Positions 38,342 through 50,362 of a DNA stretch of 64,000 nt are shown piece after piece. How positions within the stretch are numbered: the stretch's first letter is position 1; every line of letters starts with the position of its first letter. Origin of the DNA: Cavenderia fasciculata (Eukaryota; Evosea; Eumycetozoa; Acytosteliales; Cavenderiaceae); contig NW_004457639.1 of NCBI RefSeq assembly GCF_000203815.1, forward strand, positions 1,736,001-1,800,000, written 5' to 3'. The position numbers were made by a program, and so were the translations under genes. The notes beneath the pieces are model-generated. The model was given only the letters and a program-made list of their open reading frames with translations. It was not told where the DNA came from and did not search any database.

Positions 38342-39443
<1,102 letters not shown>

Positions 39444-39573
39444 TAGTTATGCAATCAAGCATGCTTGATTTAAAGGATGCACTTGACGTACATAGATAAA
39501 AACGATGTTTTCGTTATTGCTTCAGATTCAGGTACCAACTATGTATTTGTCAATAAATAACTCATCTTTCTAC
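39444..39573 (+). pseudogene. Copy of the RPS5 3' end and 3' UTR
   Basis: Matches 37,862-38,000 almost base for base: TAGTTATGCAATCAAGC, a small rearranged patch, GGATGCACTTGA, then the RPS5 stop and about 80 bases of 3' UTR. It is attached to an unrelated coding frame upstream, so it is not a working RPS5 copy. Confidence 0.85.
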
Positions 39574-39957
39574 AAAAATGTCATGAGATAGAATGAAAAT
39601 TTAATGGATTTATTTTGATATCTTGATATGGAGACCATAAATTATTTAGATTAGATTTTAAAATATTTTATTTTGATTTTATTTCTTTTAATTGATATTT
39701 AATTCAAAGGGATCCCTTTTTTGGATTTATCCTCACAATGAAGGTGCAAGTTTTCCGAATTTTGGGAACTTCCTCTCCTTGAATTAAATATCCATAAAGA
39801 TCAACATTGATGGATATGAGGGTCGAGCCTTTTTTAGCTAGATATTTATATATTTTTTAATTTTTCAAAAAACATTAAAAGGGTACAGGGTCCTGTGACA
39901 TCATACCTTCATTATCATCATCTTTCAAATAGATACAACAGTAGTAGCAGATAAAAA
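39574..39957. other. Intergenic, no gene seen
   Basis: A+T-rich DNA between the second RPS5 tail and the secreted-protein gene. It contains an imperfect repeat of GGATTTAT-type sequence and a poly-T stretch. Confidence 0.5.
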
Positions 39958-41033
39958 ATGTATAAATCATTAATATTTATTTGTTTAGTATGTAAATTTA
40001 AAAAGTACCTTTATTTTTTTGTATTAATTTTTTTTTTTTTTTTTGTTTAGGCATTGATTGTTGGAATCGTTAGCTCACAACCACAACCAACACCATTAAC
40101 ACTTCAATCATTTAGTTTTGATGCATCAACCTATTCGATTTTTGATACCTATCAAATCAACTTTACACAACCCAATGCTCAGGTGGCACACCAGAGATTC
40201 TTGTTGAGCATGTACAACGCCCAACCTCTTGGCAAGTTGCCAAATGGAAACATTCTCATGTTTGGATGGGGTCCCCATGGTAACTTTTTTGCCGAATACA
40301 ACAGTGCATCCAACCAAATAGTCACTGTTCAAGACTCGTTTGGACCACTCGTCAGCCCTAGTTATGGTTACTTTATTTCATTTGACTACACCAACCAAAT
40401 CGCCTATTTTTCCGCCAAAGACTATTACACTCAAAATCTTTGTCTTTTCTCTTGGGATTATAATAACAAAATTTAGTAAAGAATCAAAAGAAAAATTAAT
40501 AGTATAAATACTAACCTTCTTCTTCTTCTTCTTTCTTACTTAGTACAAATACATCATTAGGAGATTGGGTACCTGCTACGTATCCATCGATAGCAATTGA
40601 TGTAAGCACTGGTATTACTCACACTCACTTTCAATCGTCTGTCACTGAACATGTAGTACTCAGCTACCAAGAGTCTACCAAACAAAGCAGTTTTTACACT
40701 TTTGTGCCAGAGCAGCCAATGGGTGAGGTCATTGCCTGTATCGCCATCAACAAGCAAGTCTATCTCATTGACAATGGATATAGTAACTCAAAGTTCTTGT
40801 TGTACAACATGGTTGATGGTCAACCTCAGTTGATCTGGACTTCACCATACGGATCATTAAACACCTTTACCTTTTCAGTCGTCGGTGACTACATTGTCTT
40901 TGTCTGTCAAGGCAACGGAGGTGCTACAAACTACTCTTACATCTACACCTATGACACTACCACCCAAAGTCTCGTATCTACCTACAGAGTTAATCAAATA
41001 GATAATAGTTATGGTTCTTTCATTGCCTATTAA
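39958..41033 (+). CDS. Secreted protein of unknown function (314 aa)
   Basis: Exons 39958-39987, 40051-40475 and 40544-41033 join in phase. A signal peptide is assembled across intron 1 (MYKSLIFICL + ALIVGIVSSQ), which supports the first exon. The mature ~290 residues are Ser/Thr/Asn/Tyr rich with repeated beta-strand-like 'NxxYLIDNG', 'GDYIVFVCQGNGG' and 'YIYTYDTTTQSL' segments, suggesting a beta-propeller-like fold; this is inference. There is no transmembrane segment or GPI-type tail. I know this type only as dictyostelid-specific secreted proteins. The gene ends within 20 bases of the third RPS5-tail copy. Confidence 0.8.
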
Positions 41034-41051
41034 AAATCAAATAAATAATTG

Positions 41052-41113
41052 ATCAAGCAAAAGGACGCACTTGAACGTACAGCTAAATCCCATAGATAAA
41101 AGCGATGGTTTTC
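41052..41113 (+). pseudogene. Third copy of the RPS5 C-terminal coding end
   Basis: About 62 bases equivalent to the RPS5 segment [15 protein letters not shown] plus stop, with a few substitutions, then the match fades. It lies just after the stop of the secreted-protein gene and in the same direction as RPS5. Confidence 0.85.
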
Positions 41114-41142
41114 TTTAATATATAAGTTATTTAAATATTTAT

Positions 41143-41757
41143 TTATTTACAAAGAGTAATACTTGGATAATTTGAAGTATCACATTGTTGGTATGGATTA
41201 AAAACAGATTGACCAGGTTTACCAACACAATCACTGTTTCCATATTCAGCCAAAGTCCAACCCTTTTGGTTGCAAGAAGAAACTTTGTTAGAGGCAACAT
41301 CACCTCCTGGATTGATGCAAACGTTCACAAAGGTAGTTTCAACGACCAGGACTGGATAATCTTCCCAGTTGGTTTCACAATCGGTTGAATTGTAAATGAC
41401 AGTGGTCAATGCATTGGTTGGAAGGTCATATTCGTCTACGCATTCAGCAACGACACTGTTTCCAACAACTACACCAACTGAGCGGACTGGAGTACACTTG
41501 CCTTGTGGAATGGTAATTGGTTTGATTGGGTTGTTTCCATGACAGGCACCAAAGTTATTGAATCCAGTAATGACTACATTCTTTCCTTCACAACCATAGG
41601 TTATACCATTTATACAGACATCAGACATGGCATATATTTGTGTGTATGGTGTGTCTGTACATCCAGCATGTTGATGTGATTGAATAAAAACATAACTCGA
41701 TGCTTTAACAAGTGATATGATAATAAAACTGATACAAAGTGATAATATTATTTTCAT
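41143..41757 (-). CDS. Secreted Cys-rich protein of unknown function (204 aa)
   Basis: Single exon. A clear signal peptide (MKIILSLCISFIIISLVKASS) is followed by about 185 residues with 14 Cys, the pattern of an extracellular disulfide-bonded protein (GCTDTPYTQIYAMSDVC, FGACHGNN, VVAECVDEYDLPT, CINPGGDVAS, NSDCVG). No membrane anchor. The spaced 'C...TPYT...C' opening resembles small dictyostelid secreted proteins of unknown role. Convergent with the preceding secreted-protein gene. Intact. Confidence 0.8.
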   Translation of the reverse strand: MKIILSLCISFIIISLVKASSYVFIQSHQHAGCTDTPYTQIYAMSDVCINGITYGCEGKNVVITGFNNFGACHGNNPIKPITIPQGKCTPVRSVGVVVGNSVVAECVDEYDLPTNALTTVIYNSTDCETNWEDYPVLVVETTFVNVCINPGGDVASNKVSSCNQKGWTLAEYGNSDCVGKPGQSVFNPYQQCDTSNYPSITLCK

Positions 41758-42410
41758 TTCTAAAAAGGTTGTTGAAATTATTATTTGTTGAGAGAGAGAA
41801 TGACAGTCGTCTGATTAATAACAATGATTTGTGAAATTGAATCCTAGAGAAAGATCTTTTATAGAAAAAAAAAAAAAAGAAAAAATCGTAAATTGATATC
41901 TCCTCCCTCGTCTTGACTCGAAAACATTGTATAGATGGATGGGTTCGAATGACATTCCATGCATCCATTATATGTGTGATGATGTCACGAGCCAAACAAG
42001 ATAACCTTCCACTTCCTTTTCTTTGTCGATATGTAAATTATCGTTGTCGTTAAAGGTTAGGTTAGATCCCAGTTATTTGTAGAAAATCAGGAGTCATGAA
42101 GAGATAACTTGAAAAAGAAAAACTATTGATTGTTGTTTTGATTGATTGTTCAAATCAATCGATTGATTTTAAAGAGTGTTCGCCTTCCAAAATGGAATGT
42201 CCACGCTCCCGAGGCAGCAACACATTAATTAAATTGGAAGGGCCGATAAGAGTAAGGGCCAAAGCGATGGAAAACTCCAGCGATTTGTTAAAAAATTAAA
42301 AAAAAAAATAAAAATCTTGTGGTAGAAATTTTTCAATCACACAGAAAACGCATCACATTACATGTTATCTGTTTCAATTGTTTCAAATATATTTAGAGAG
42401 AAAGAATAGA
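41758..42410. other. Divergent upstream region of two secreted-protein genes
   Basis: Contains a GA repeat and an A-run near 41,865, and a more balanced island at 42,180-42,270. No gene seen. Confidence 0.5.
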
Positions 42411-43773
42411 ATGAGAATCATTTTATATATTGCACTCTTTATTACATTGGCTATTGCCTTGGTATCGGGTAATGCTCATCAGCCAAAGATTCTTAGACCC
42501 GACACACCAGAAAGAAAACACAAGACTTGTTACAAAAAGTCTAGCATTGAATATGCTGATCGTATAAAGTCTCCTCTACCTAGAGACTACTTGGATCTAG
42601 ATGCTCTTCCACAATCTTACGAGTATGTCATAAACAAAAAAGAGAATAGACCAAAACAGACAAAAACAAATATTTGCTTATTAATACAAACTATTCCCGC
42701 GCTCTCTTTTACAGTTGGAGAAACGTATCAGGTGTCAACTATCTGACCATGAATCGTAATCAACATATTCCACAATGTATGATACAATCATAATATGATA
42801 GAATAATTATTATCAAAAAAAACGGGCTTTTTTTATTTTTTTATTTTTGCCTGGACACATAGACGTATTTGATTGACTAACCTATTTTATTTGATTAGAC
42901 TGTGGGGGTTGTTGGTCGTTTGCATCCACGAGTGCGATTAGCGATAGGATCAACATAGTGAGAGGCGGTCCCATCTTTCCACAGATTAACGCATCTCCCC
43001 AGCATCTCATCAATTGGTAACTATAATTACATGTAGAGGGTAATTGACCGACCAAATAATTATTAATCATTATCTATTGTCTTTAGTGATGGTGGAGGTA
43101 CCTGTGATGGTGGTGATCCAAGAGCTGCTTATGAGTTTATGGCTGAAAAGGTAAGTAACCAAACAAGGTGGATGCATGACATCATTATTTACTTGATGTA
43201 CTAATCAATCAATTATATTAAGGGTATTGTTGATGAAACATGTCAACCATATCAAGCTGAAAATGGTTTGGCTTGCACACCAGCATGCAAGACATGTGAT
43301 CCAAATGGATCATGTCACACTATAACAAACTACACCAATATCTTTGTTGACGAGGTTGGCAAGATTGCACCATTTGCCAAGGATATCATGGCTGAAGTCT
43401 ACGCAAGAGGACCTGTTGCTTGCTCGATCGATGCTACTTCTCAATTGGAAGCTTACACCGGTGGAATTTTCAAGGAATTTGTCGCTGCTCCAATTCCAAA
43501 CCATATCGTCAGCATCGTTGGTTGGGGTGTCGAGAATGACGTCTCTTACTGGATTGTTCGTAATTCTTGGGGCTCTTATTTTGGTGAATCTGGATTCGTA
43601 AATATCAACTTGAGAAACTATTCATTTATATATTTTTATTAACACCACTATTTTTTTATCTAATCTTCTTCTTACAGTTCAGAATCGTTCAAGGTAACTT
43701 TTATGATAATCTTGGTATTGAATTGGATTGTGTCTGGGCTACTCCAAAGGTTTCCAGCATTCCATCATTATAA
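42411..43773 (+). CDS. ctsZ: Cathepsin Z/X-like cysteine protease (copy 2)
   Basis: Exons 42411-42622, 42715-42776, 42899-43016, 43087-43150, 43223-43597 and 43678-43773 all join in phase; 308 residues. A signal peptide (MRIILYIALFITLAIALVSG) precedes a propeptide, then NQHIPQYCGGCWSFASTSA with the catalytic Cys in an unusual CGGCW (copy 1 has CGSCW), CDGGGTCDGGDP, the catalytic His in IPNHIVSIVGWG and the Asn in VRNSWGSYFGE. The HIP mini-loop again marks cathepsin X/Z. It has six exons against four in copy 1, with some intron positions shared. Likely a lysosomal protease with carboxy-terminal trimming activity. An inverted copy of exon 3 lies 800 bp downstream. Confidence 0.92.
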
Positions 43774-44585
43774 ATAAAATAACACACATTTTTGTATGAT
43801 TATAAAAGAGACCCATAGGTTTTACAATTTAAAGGGGAACATAGCTGGGGGGAGGGGGGAGGGGGGAAGATGCGTTGATCTGTGGAAAGATGGGTCCGCC
43901 TATCGCTATGTTGATCCTATCGCTAATCGCACTCGTGGATGCAAACGACCAAAAATTTTCTTGTTGATACTTAATGAATAAAACTATTCCATATCATATC
44001 TGTATCAGACTGGTGATGGACATATATACCAAGTAGATAAATATTCATTTGGTAGACAAACCATAATTCTAATTACGATTGTTGGAGAAAATGAATATTT
44101 AATTTCAAAAATTACCTAAAAAAAATATTCAAAATATTAATATTTTTTTTCTTTTCACAACGAATACCATATCTCCTTTGTTTATAAATATATTCACTGA
44201 ATATATTTATAATGTTTATCTAAACTTGTTTCATTCAAGTTTGTACAATACAAAAATATCAGAACGAATAAATTCTCAAAAACTAGGTAGTTTTTTTTTT
44301 TTTTTTAGAACGAGACCTTTTCCTTTAGAGGAAGCGATGTGGTCACCACCAATTCATGTCACATTCATAGAGCGATTGGGTGTCCGACATCAATTGGTAG
44401 ACATCATTGTCTTTTTGCCGTTTGGGCAACAAGTCGAAATAATATCTATTTGATCATTCGGCTCATTTGATTATTTTCTTTTTTCTTTTGTGTTTTTTTT
44501 TCCCTACAACAAAGTTCGTTTCCTTATAATCTTGTGTTGGAATCAAAATTGCACAATAATTTATATATCTATTATTATTTCTAAA
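43774..44585. other. Spacer with inverted exon copy and unidentified fragment
   Basis: Besides the exon-3 relic (separate entry), about 44,309-44,453 holds an open plus-strand stretch (PFPLEEAMWSPPIHVTFIERLGV...) that looks coding but matches nothing I know. The rest is A+T rich. Confidence 0.4.
43843..43955 (-). repeat. Inverted copy of cathepsin Z exon 3 with expanded G tracts
   Basis: The reverse complement of about 100 bases of 42,900-43,006 (catalytic-Cys exon) with a handful of substitutions. The GGGGAG of the original has become three G6-type runs separated by A (43,846-43,866). The two arms lie about 840 bp apart and are oppositely oriented. Confidence 0.88.
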
Positions 44586-45383
44586 ATGAAATTTATTTTT
44601 TTAATATTATCATTACTCATTACTTTAATTTCTACAATTCAAAGTCAAGGTTATTCAGATGTAGTGTTAGTTGAAAATCAGTTGATTTCCAATATCGAAT
44701 CATTACCATCATGTAATGATGAGCCCAACCATTCTTGTATGAATGAAAATTGTTACTATTGTCCAGGAAACAATATGGGTTTTGACAATGGAATGTGTAC
44801 ATGTGATGGAAATCCTTGTCCAATGTGCTCAATGGGAACATCTGGAACTTCTACTAGTTCAGGTTCATCTGCATCATTTACAGAGTCATCAACCACTGAT
44901 ACCACATCTGGCTCAGTAACCTCTTCTTCCTCTTCCTCCACATCTGTTCCAACATCAACATCAACATCCTCTTCATCTACATCATCAACATCTTCATCTT
45001 CATCAACAACATCTTCCCATATTGAAGTTAGTATATGTGGATATTGTCAAGAAACATGTACAGGATCTAGTCAATGTCAAACCTACATAACTGGTCAATG
45101 TTTATTATTCTCACGTATCTGTGGTAATGAAGCAGGTGAACAACTTGGATATGGAGTTTTAGGGTATCAACCAGGATCAGAAAGTCCATATTCTGTTGCA
45201 CTCTATTCAGATTCCGCCTGTACCTCTGCCAGTCCACTTTTATTCAATTCAACTTGTGGAGAATGTATTGATTCCAATCTCAATGCTTTTGTTGCTTGTA
45301 GTTCATCAACTTCTGATGCTTCATCAACTCAAATAGTATCTTTATCTATCTTTTTGGTTTCTATTATTTTTATCATTATTTAA
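44586..45383 (+). CDS. Ser-rich, Cys-containing surface protein, probably GPI-anchored (265 aa)
   Basis: Single exon. A signal peptide (MKFIFLILSLLITLISTIQSQ) is followed by a small Cys cluster (CNDEPNHSCMNENCYYCPGNN...CTCDGNPCPMC), a Ser/Thr stalk of about 85 residues, a second Cys-rich globular part (CGYCQETCTGSSQCQTYITGQC...CGECIDSNLNAFVAC) and a Ser-rich stretch ending in a short hydrophobic tail (IVSLSIFLVSIIFIII). That tail with no basic residues after it is typical of GPI-anchor signals. The Ser/Thr stalk is probably glycosylated. Family unknown beyond dictyostelid cell-surface style. The in-frame ATG at 44490 gives no better start. Confidence 0.78.
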   Translation: MKFIFLILSLLITLISTIQSQGYSDVVLVENQLISNIESLPSCNDEPNHSCMNENCYYCPGNNMGFDNGMCTCDGNPCPMCSMGTSGTSTSSGSSASFTESSTTDTTSGSVTSSSSSSTSVPTSTSTSSSSTSSTSSSSSTTSSHIEVSICGYCQETCTGSSQCQTYITGQCLLFSRICGNEAGEQLGYGVLGYQPGSESPYSVALYSDSACTSASPLLFNSTCGECIDSNLNAFVACSSSTSDASSTQIVSLSIFLVSIIFIII

Positions 45384-45483
45384 ATAAATAAATTAATATT
45401 GAAAAACAAAAAAAAGTATTTTTGATCGATCATCGTCTTTGCATTTTAAACTGATTTATAAATAACTACCTATACAAGAGAAG

Positions 45484-46230
45484 ATGGTTAGATTATCACT
45501 TTCATTAACAGCAGAGACTGAAGAGATTAAAAACATATTCCCATGCAGTGATAAAGTATGGTTCTTTAAGATTAAATGTTCAAATTGTCTAACTGTATCT
45601 GATAAGTTTATTGGTATTGATCCTGCTGTATGTATTATTCAAACTCTTATATACATGATAATGATGATTATTAACAGTTGATTGTTTAAAAGGAACAAAT
45701 AGAAATTGGTAAATCAACAGTTAATTTATCAAGTATGTTTATATCGTCTGAAATATATTGAACGAATCAAAGATCACAAATATTTATAACTTTTTTACAT
45801 GTTTTATTAGTGAAATGTAAATCGTGTACAAGAGAAAATAGTGTAACGATTGAACCAGCATTATCTATTCAAGACAGAGAAATTGAAAGTGGACAAAAGA
45901 TTGAAATGGCTAGATTCGATTGTAGAGGTCTTGAATTGGAAGAATTTGATCCAAGAGATGCTTGGATGGTTATTTCAACCTCTGGAAAAACATATAAAGA
46001 TGTTGATTTGGATGAGTATGGAAATGAAAGTAGTCTATAAATATATATTTATTAATTACATCTTTTTCTTTTTTTTTTTTAGGGATTGGAGTGAATATGA
46101 TGAACGTTCATCAAGTTCTCTAAGTAAGTTTATACAAAACAAATATATTATAATTATTATTAATAACACAATTTATTTAATTATTTTAGCCATTTTGGAT
46201 ATTAGTTCAGATATTACAAAAATAAAATAA
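45484..46230 (+). CDS. CXXC zinc-binding protein (DUF866 / C1orf123-CZIB family)
   Basis: Exons 45484-45627, 45693-45732, 45811-46015, 46083-46123 and 46190-46230 join in phase; 156 residues (human about 160). The two CXXC pairs that bind zinc are KCSNCLTVSDKF and KCKSCTRENSVTIE, followed by the conserved FDCRGLELEEFDPRDAW, VDLDEDWSEYDE and a short C-terminal strand. A small, widely conserved eukaryotic protein with a beta-sandwich fold and a reported link to copper chaperone binding; its role in amoebae is unknown. Five short exons with perfect phase are good evidence that it is functional. Confidence 0.92.
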
Positions 46231-46358
46231 ACCTTTTACTAATAATGATAATAATACTTTTTTGATTGTTTAATTTTTAATTTTTATTCCTTTTTTCTTT
46301 TTCTTTTTTAAATAAATATCAATTATCTGTACAATTGGATTTTCTCTATGTTTTAAAT

Positions 46359-47243
46359 TTAATTGGTTGCAGTAGAGGTGGTGGATGATGTTTGTTCAGT
46401 TGTAAAAGTAGTATCTGGAACTTGAGGGGCGGTAGTGGTAGTAGTTGAAGTGGTTGATGTAGTGTCTACTACTTCAACAGGATTAACGACATCTATATTT
46501 CTTGGAGGACGATCAACCAAAACAACACTAGCACGATGATAAAGTTTGTTGTATGTTGAACCTTCATTACCAGTTACTTCAGTGACCAACTTTTTATCGG
46601 CCTTTGCACCAAAGAGCGAATCTTTGGGGAATAATTCACCAGTTTCGTGATCACAATCTGCATAAAAAGCAGACCAACGTAACGAGTTTGCGGCCGGGTC
46701 AGATTCCAACGAGACAACCTTTTCAATACCAGAGTGACGTACTACAAGGTCACCGCCCTTGTGAGCACATGGCAATGAAATGACAAGTGTACCAAACATT
46801 TTTTCCTCTTTTTCCGAATCCTTGTGAGTCAGAAAGAAAGCGCCCTTGTCATAGATGAGCATCTTGTAGAGCGTAGCTTTAATCTTTTCACCAGACAAAC
46901 CCAATTCTGGACCCAACTTTTCGACGATTGATTGAACGGCCACATCCATCCATTAGGGCATTTTAACTTGTTTGCCCTCAATTTGGCATACCTTTCTAAT
47001 CTTTTCATCGACAATGGTCTCTGTTCCCTTGCCATAGGGAGCTCGAGCAGCACCTTCTACCAACTTTTGGACACACTCGTCAGTGATTGGGAAATTGATT
47101 GGGGTTATTTTTTTTGACTTCAATGGGGGCTGATAGTGTAATAGCTTAGTTTCCATCAACACAAAAGTTTCCACTCGCTTGAATAGATTTTAATTGTGTC
47201 TCTAATACTGATAAATCATCTGCATATAAATCACTATCATTCA
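46359..47243 (-). pseudogene. 2-oxoglutarate/Fe(II) oxygenase-like protein, broken copy
   Basis: The N-terminus (MNDSDLYADDLSVLETQLKSIQASGNF) starts at 47243. A stop and frame change follow near 47,145, and an in-frame TAA at 46,953 separates PITDECVQKLVEGAARAPYG...QVKMP from WMDVAVQSIVEKLG. Past that the frame is good: YKMLIYDKGAFFLTHKDSEK, FGTLVISLPCAHKGGDLVVRHSG and WSAFYADCDHE. This is the widespread family in which K-x-L-Y-x-x-G-x-F-x-x-H-x-D holds the iron-binding His/Asp pair. Immediately after DCDHE the sequence jumps to TGELFPKDSL, omitting the usual GYRVxLTYNL part and about 140 residues; the missing type of sequence is present at 63.4-64.0 kb. The tail is Thr-rich. Likely a pseudogene. 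Confidence 0.7.
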
Positions 47244-48134
47244 TTCTTAAGAAAAAAATTTAAAAAAAAGTAAAAAAGAAAGATAAAAGATAAGATCTGT
47301 TTTAATATTATAATATAATATAATATATAGATATATAGATATAATATGCTTCTTGAAAACTTTAAAGTCAAGTAGATGAAGTGACCCGACTCCACAATAC
47401 CGTTACGTTTATACACTTTAATTTTTTTTTTTTTTTTGAGCTCGATAAAAAAAAAGAGGAGGGGAATTTTTATACATAATAATACTTTTACTTTTATTTA
47501 TTTTGAAAGAGACAAGGCCTAAATAAAGAAAGGTAGTCTCTCATCATTGAGTTCGATTTACAAACCTTCTTTTGGTTTTGGGGGTTTTTTTTTTTTTTTT
47601 TTTATTTTCTAATAAAACTCTTCTCTAACAAACAAATACTAGTATACTATTACTAATATATAATATTAATATGAGGTGCAATGAAGTTTTTATGAATAAA
47701 CTATAGTTTGAAAAATACTAAACATCTCGATTAAAAACCTACTTTACTTGAATTTTACTTTTTTTTTTTATTATTGGCACTTCTTCATAGCAAAGTTTGT
47801 CTTTTGTTTGTTTGTGTGTCTTCATTCCCAAGTTTTAAATAATCTTTTTTCACATATATACTCTTTTTAACATTTTTGTTCACAGTTTATTAACATTACC
47901 TATTATTCTCTCTATTCATTTCATATAACATCTATCAACCGAAATATCTGTGTTGTTTTTCTTCTTCTTCTTTTAACCTACACCACACACACACACATAA
48001 TATACATACTAGTAGTAACTACTACTACTTCTACTACTACTACTACTACTTTTTATTGTTTATAATATTATTTATTAAAAGATTTAAATAGGTCAAATAA
48101 GAAGAATCTATCTAGCTAGATATCATTTTCATAA
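47244..48134. other. Intergenic, upstream region of the RhoGAP gene
   Basis: Very A+T rich with long T runs, a TA repeat near 47,315, CACACA near 47,985 and CTA repeats near 48,010-48,050. No gene seen. Confidence 0.5.
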
Positions 48135-50158
48135 ATGACATCAAATAATATAAAGAATCAAATGAATCATTTATCATTGGGTATAAAACATCAGAGGTCA
48201 TCATCATCTCCACCAATCAATGCTTTGAGTGGAGGAGACCCATCAAGTGCATCGGCTACACCAAATATGCAATCACCATTATCTCCATTGTCACCACCAG
48301 TCATTGCAAAAGGTGTCAAACCAATTAACCCTGCAATGCAAAAGTATAGTAACAATGAACAAGTAAAGACTTCATTTGAACAATTAAAGGATGCATTGGG
48401 AGACTATGAATTTGATGGTGAAGTCGTCATTAAAGATGTAGACTCTGAAGAATACTCTTTATACTATGGCGACAGAGGAGGAGAAGATGATTATACAGAT
48501 GATACAGACGATACAGATGACGCAGGTAGTGAAAGTATGGAAGAAGAAGAAATTGCAATTGTAAAGTCATCACCGCCAATTGGTAGAAATTATAGTCACT
48601 CTGTCAGCGGATATGCACCTTCTCCTACACGTCACGAACGTTCCGAGAGTACCATTATACATCCAGGTGTAGAATCACAACCAATCAAAGGACTCACAAC
48701 AACCACTGCACTCAATCGTACACCATCCAAAGTATCAGTAACCGTCACTACTAGTAGTACTGGTAGTATGACTAGTCTAATCAATAATCTCACTCCTCCC
48801 TCTACTCCACCATCATCAACCACTTCACCTGTATTATCTCCAATCAACAACAATAATCATAACTCTCACTTGGTTTATAATCAAGGAGCATCTTCACCAG
48901 TCACTGTCAAACAAAATGATCGTGCCAATCAATTCAAAGAGGCAATCTCTTCAGAATACAAGAAAATGTTGGATAATCCAGATGAATTTAGAGCAGAGAA
49001 ATTAAAACAAAGAAAATCTAAATTTTTTACAAAAGAGGGCAAGTAAAATAACAAATCAAAAGATAATACATACTATTTATTAACTTTTTTTTTTTCTATT
49101 TATTTTTTTAGATCTTGAACCATTCCATCCATCATCTGGAACATTAATGAAATCAAAATTTTATAAACAATTTATAGAAGAAAAAACAACAGCCATTCAC
49201 GAAAATGTGGATAAATATAAATCAGATTTGATCAAAAATTATATATTAGAATTGACAACACATCGAAACAGTCCAATTACTTTTCAACTTGGGTCTACCA
49301 AACAACTACCTGTTTCATCACTTAAAAATTTAAAGGAAAAGGAAAAAGAAATAGAAGTTTTAGTCAACCACCAGAAGTTAGTTCAATGATTAACAAACCA
49401 TTATCTGGAATGACTTTGGAATCTGTAATAACAAGAGAAAATAATAGAGATGGTGGAAATAAAAAAGTTCCACTTCTTGTTACAAAATGTATAGAATATT
49501 TATCAATTGAATCAGGTAAGAAATTGAAAAATGAAAAAATAATAATAGAAATAGAGAGAGAGAAATTAATTAATTTATATTTTATTTTTTATTTTAAGCA
49601 TTAAAAACTGAAGGATTATTTAGAGTAGCAGGAAATCAATCAGAAGTTGAAACTTTAATGAAATCTTTACTTCAACATGGATATGATATACCAACAGGTT
49701 GTTGTGTTCATGTTGTTGCTAGTACACTTAAAAAATTCCTTCGTCAACTTCAAGTACCAGTATTTACATTTAAATATCATCATGAATTTATTAATAGATT
49801 TAGTAAGTAAAAAACAAATAATAATAATAATAATATTTATTTATTAATTCTTTTTATTTTTATTTTTTTTTCTTTAGAAATAACAAATGATTATGAAAGA
49901 TTACAATCATTAAAAAAATTAATATTAGAATTACCAGATTATAATCAAAGAATTGTAAATCAAGTGATTAAATTTTTAGCATTGGTAACCAAACATAGCA
50001 CAATCAATATGATGCATGCACACAACCTTGGACTCATGTTTGGTCCAACAATGATGAAAGCACCAGATGAAAATGAAATGTCAATCATGTTGGATACTAG
50101 TAGTCAAGTAATTACTTATTTAATTGAAAATTATTCTCAATTATTTCAAATGGAATAA
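48135..50158 (+). CDS. RhoGAP-domain protein, one apparent frameshift
   Basis: Blocks: 48135-49038, 49112-49515 (frame change near 49,340-49,390), 49599-49802 and 49878-50158. The first ~240 residues are low-complexity Ser/Pro/Asp. The C-terminal RhoGAP domain has LLVTKCIEYLSIESGALKTEGLFRVAGNQSEVETL with the arginine finger (GLFRVAG), LKKFLRQLQVPVFTF, and HSTINMMHAHNLGLMFGPTMM. It stimulates GTP hydrolysis on Rac/Rho GTPases, hence actin control. Intron 1 has a GC donor (GCAAGT): only this gives the right phase, since the nearby GTAAAA would hit a stop. The frame change lies in an A/G-rich stretch (GGAAAAGGAAAAAG), a likely site for either a real indel or a sequence error, because the domain itself is intact. 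Confidence 0.82.
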
Positions 50159-50207
50159 TAACAAAACAAAACAAAACAAACAACAAAAAACAAAATTAAT
50201 AATATCA

Positions 50208-50273
<66 letters not shown>
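50208..50273. repeat. (AAT)n microsatellite
   Basis: About 21 AAT units just downstream of the RhoGAP stop codon, within its presumed 3' UTR. Confidence 0.9.
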
Positions 50274-50362
50274 CAAATCTGTGTAATAGTAATAAAAATA
50301 ATAATTTATTATTAAAAATTTAAATAAATAGTAGTAGTATTTTGCCTTTATTTTCTCTTTCT

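Noticed and set aside
41705-41995. 96-codon minus-strand ORF overlapping the secreted Cys-rich gene start
   Set aside because: Contains a poly-Phe run from a T tract and overlaps a better supported signal peptide in another frame.
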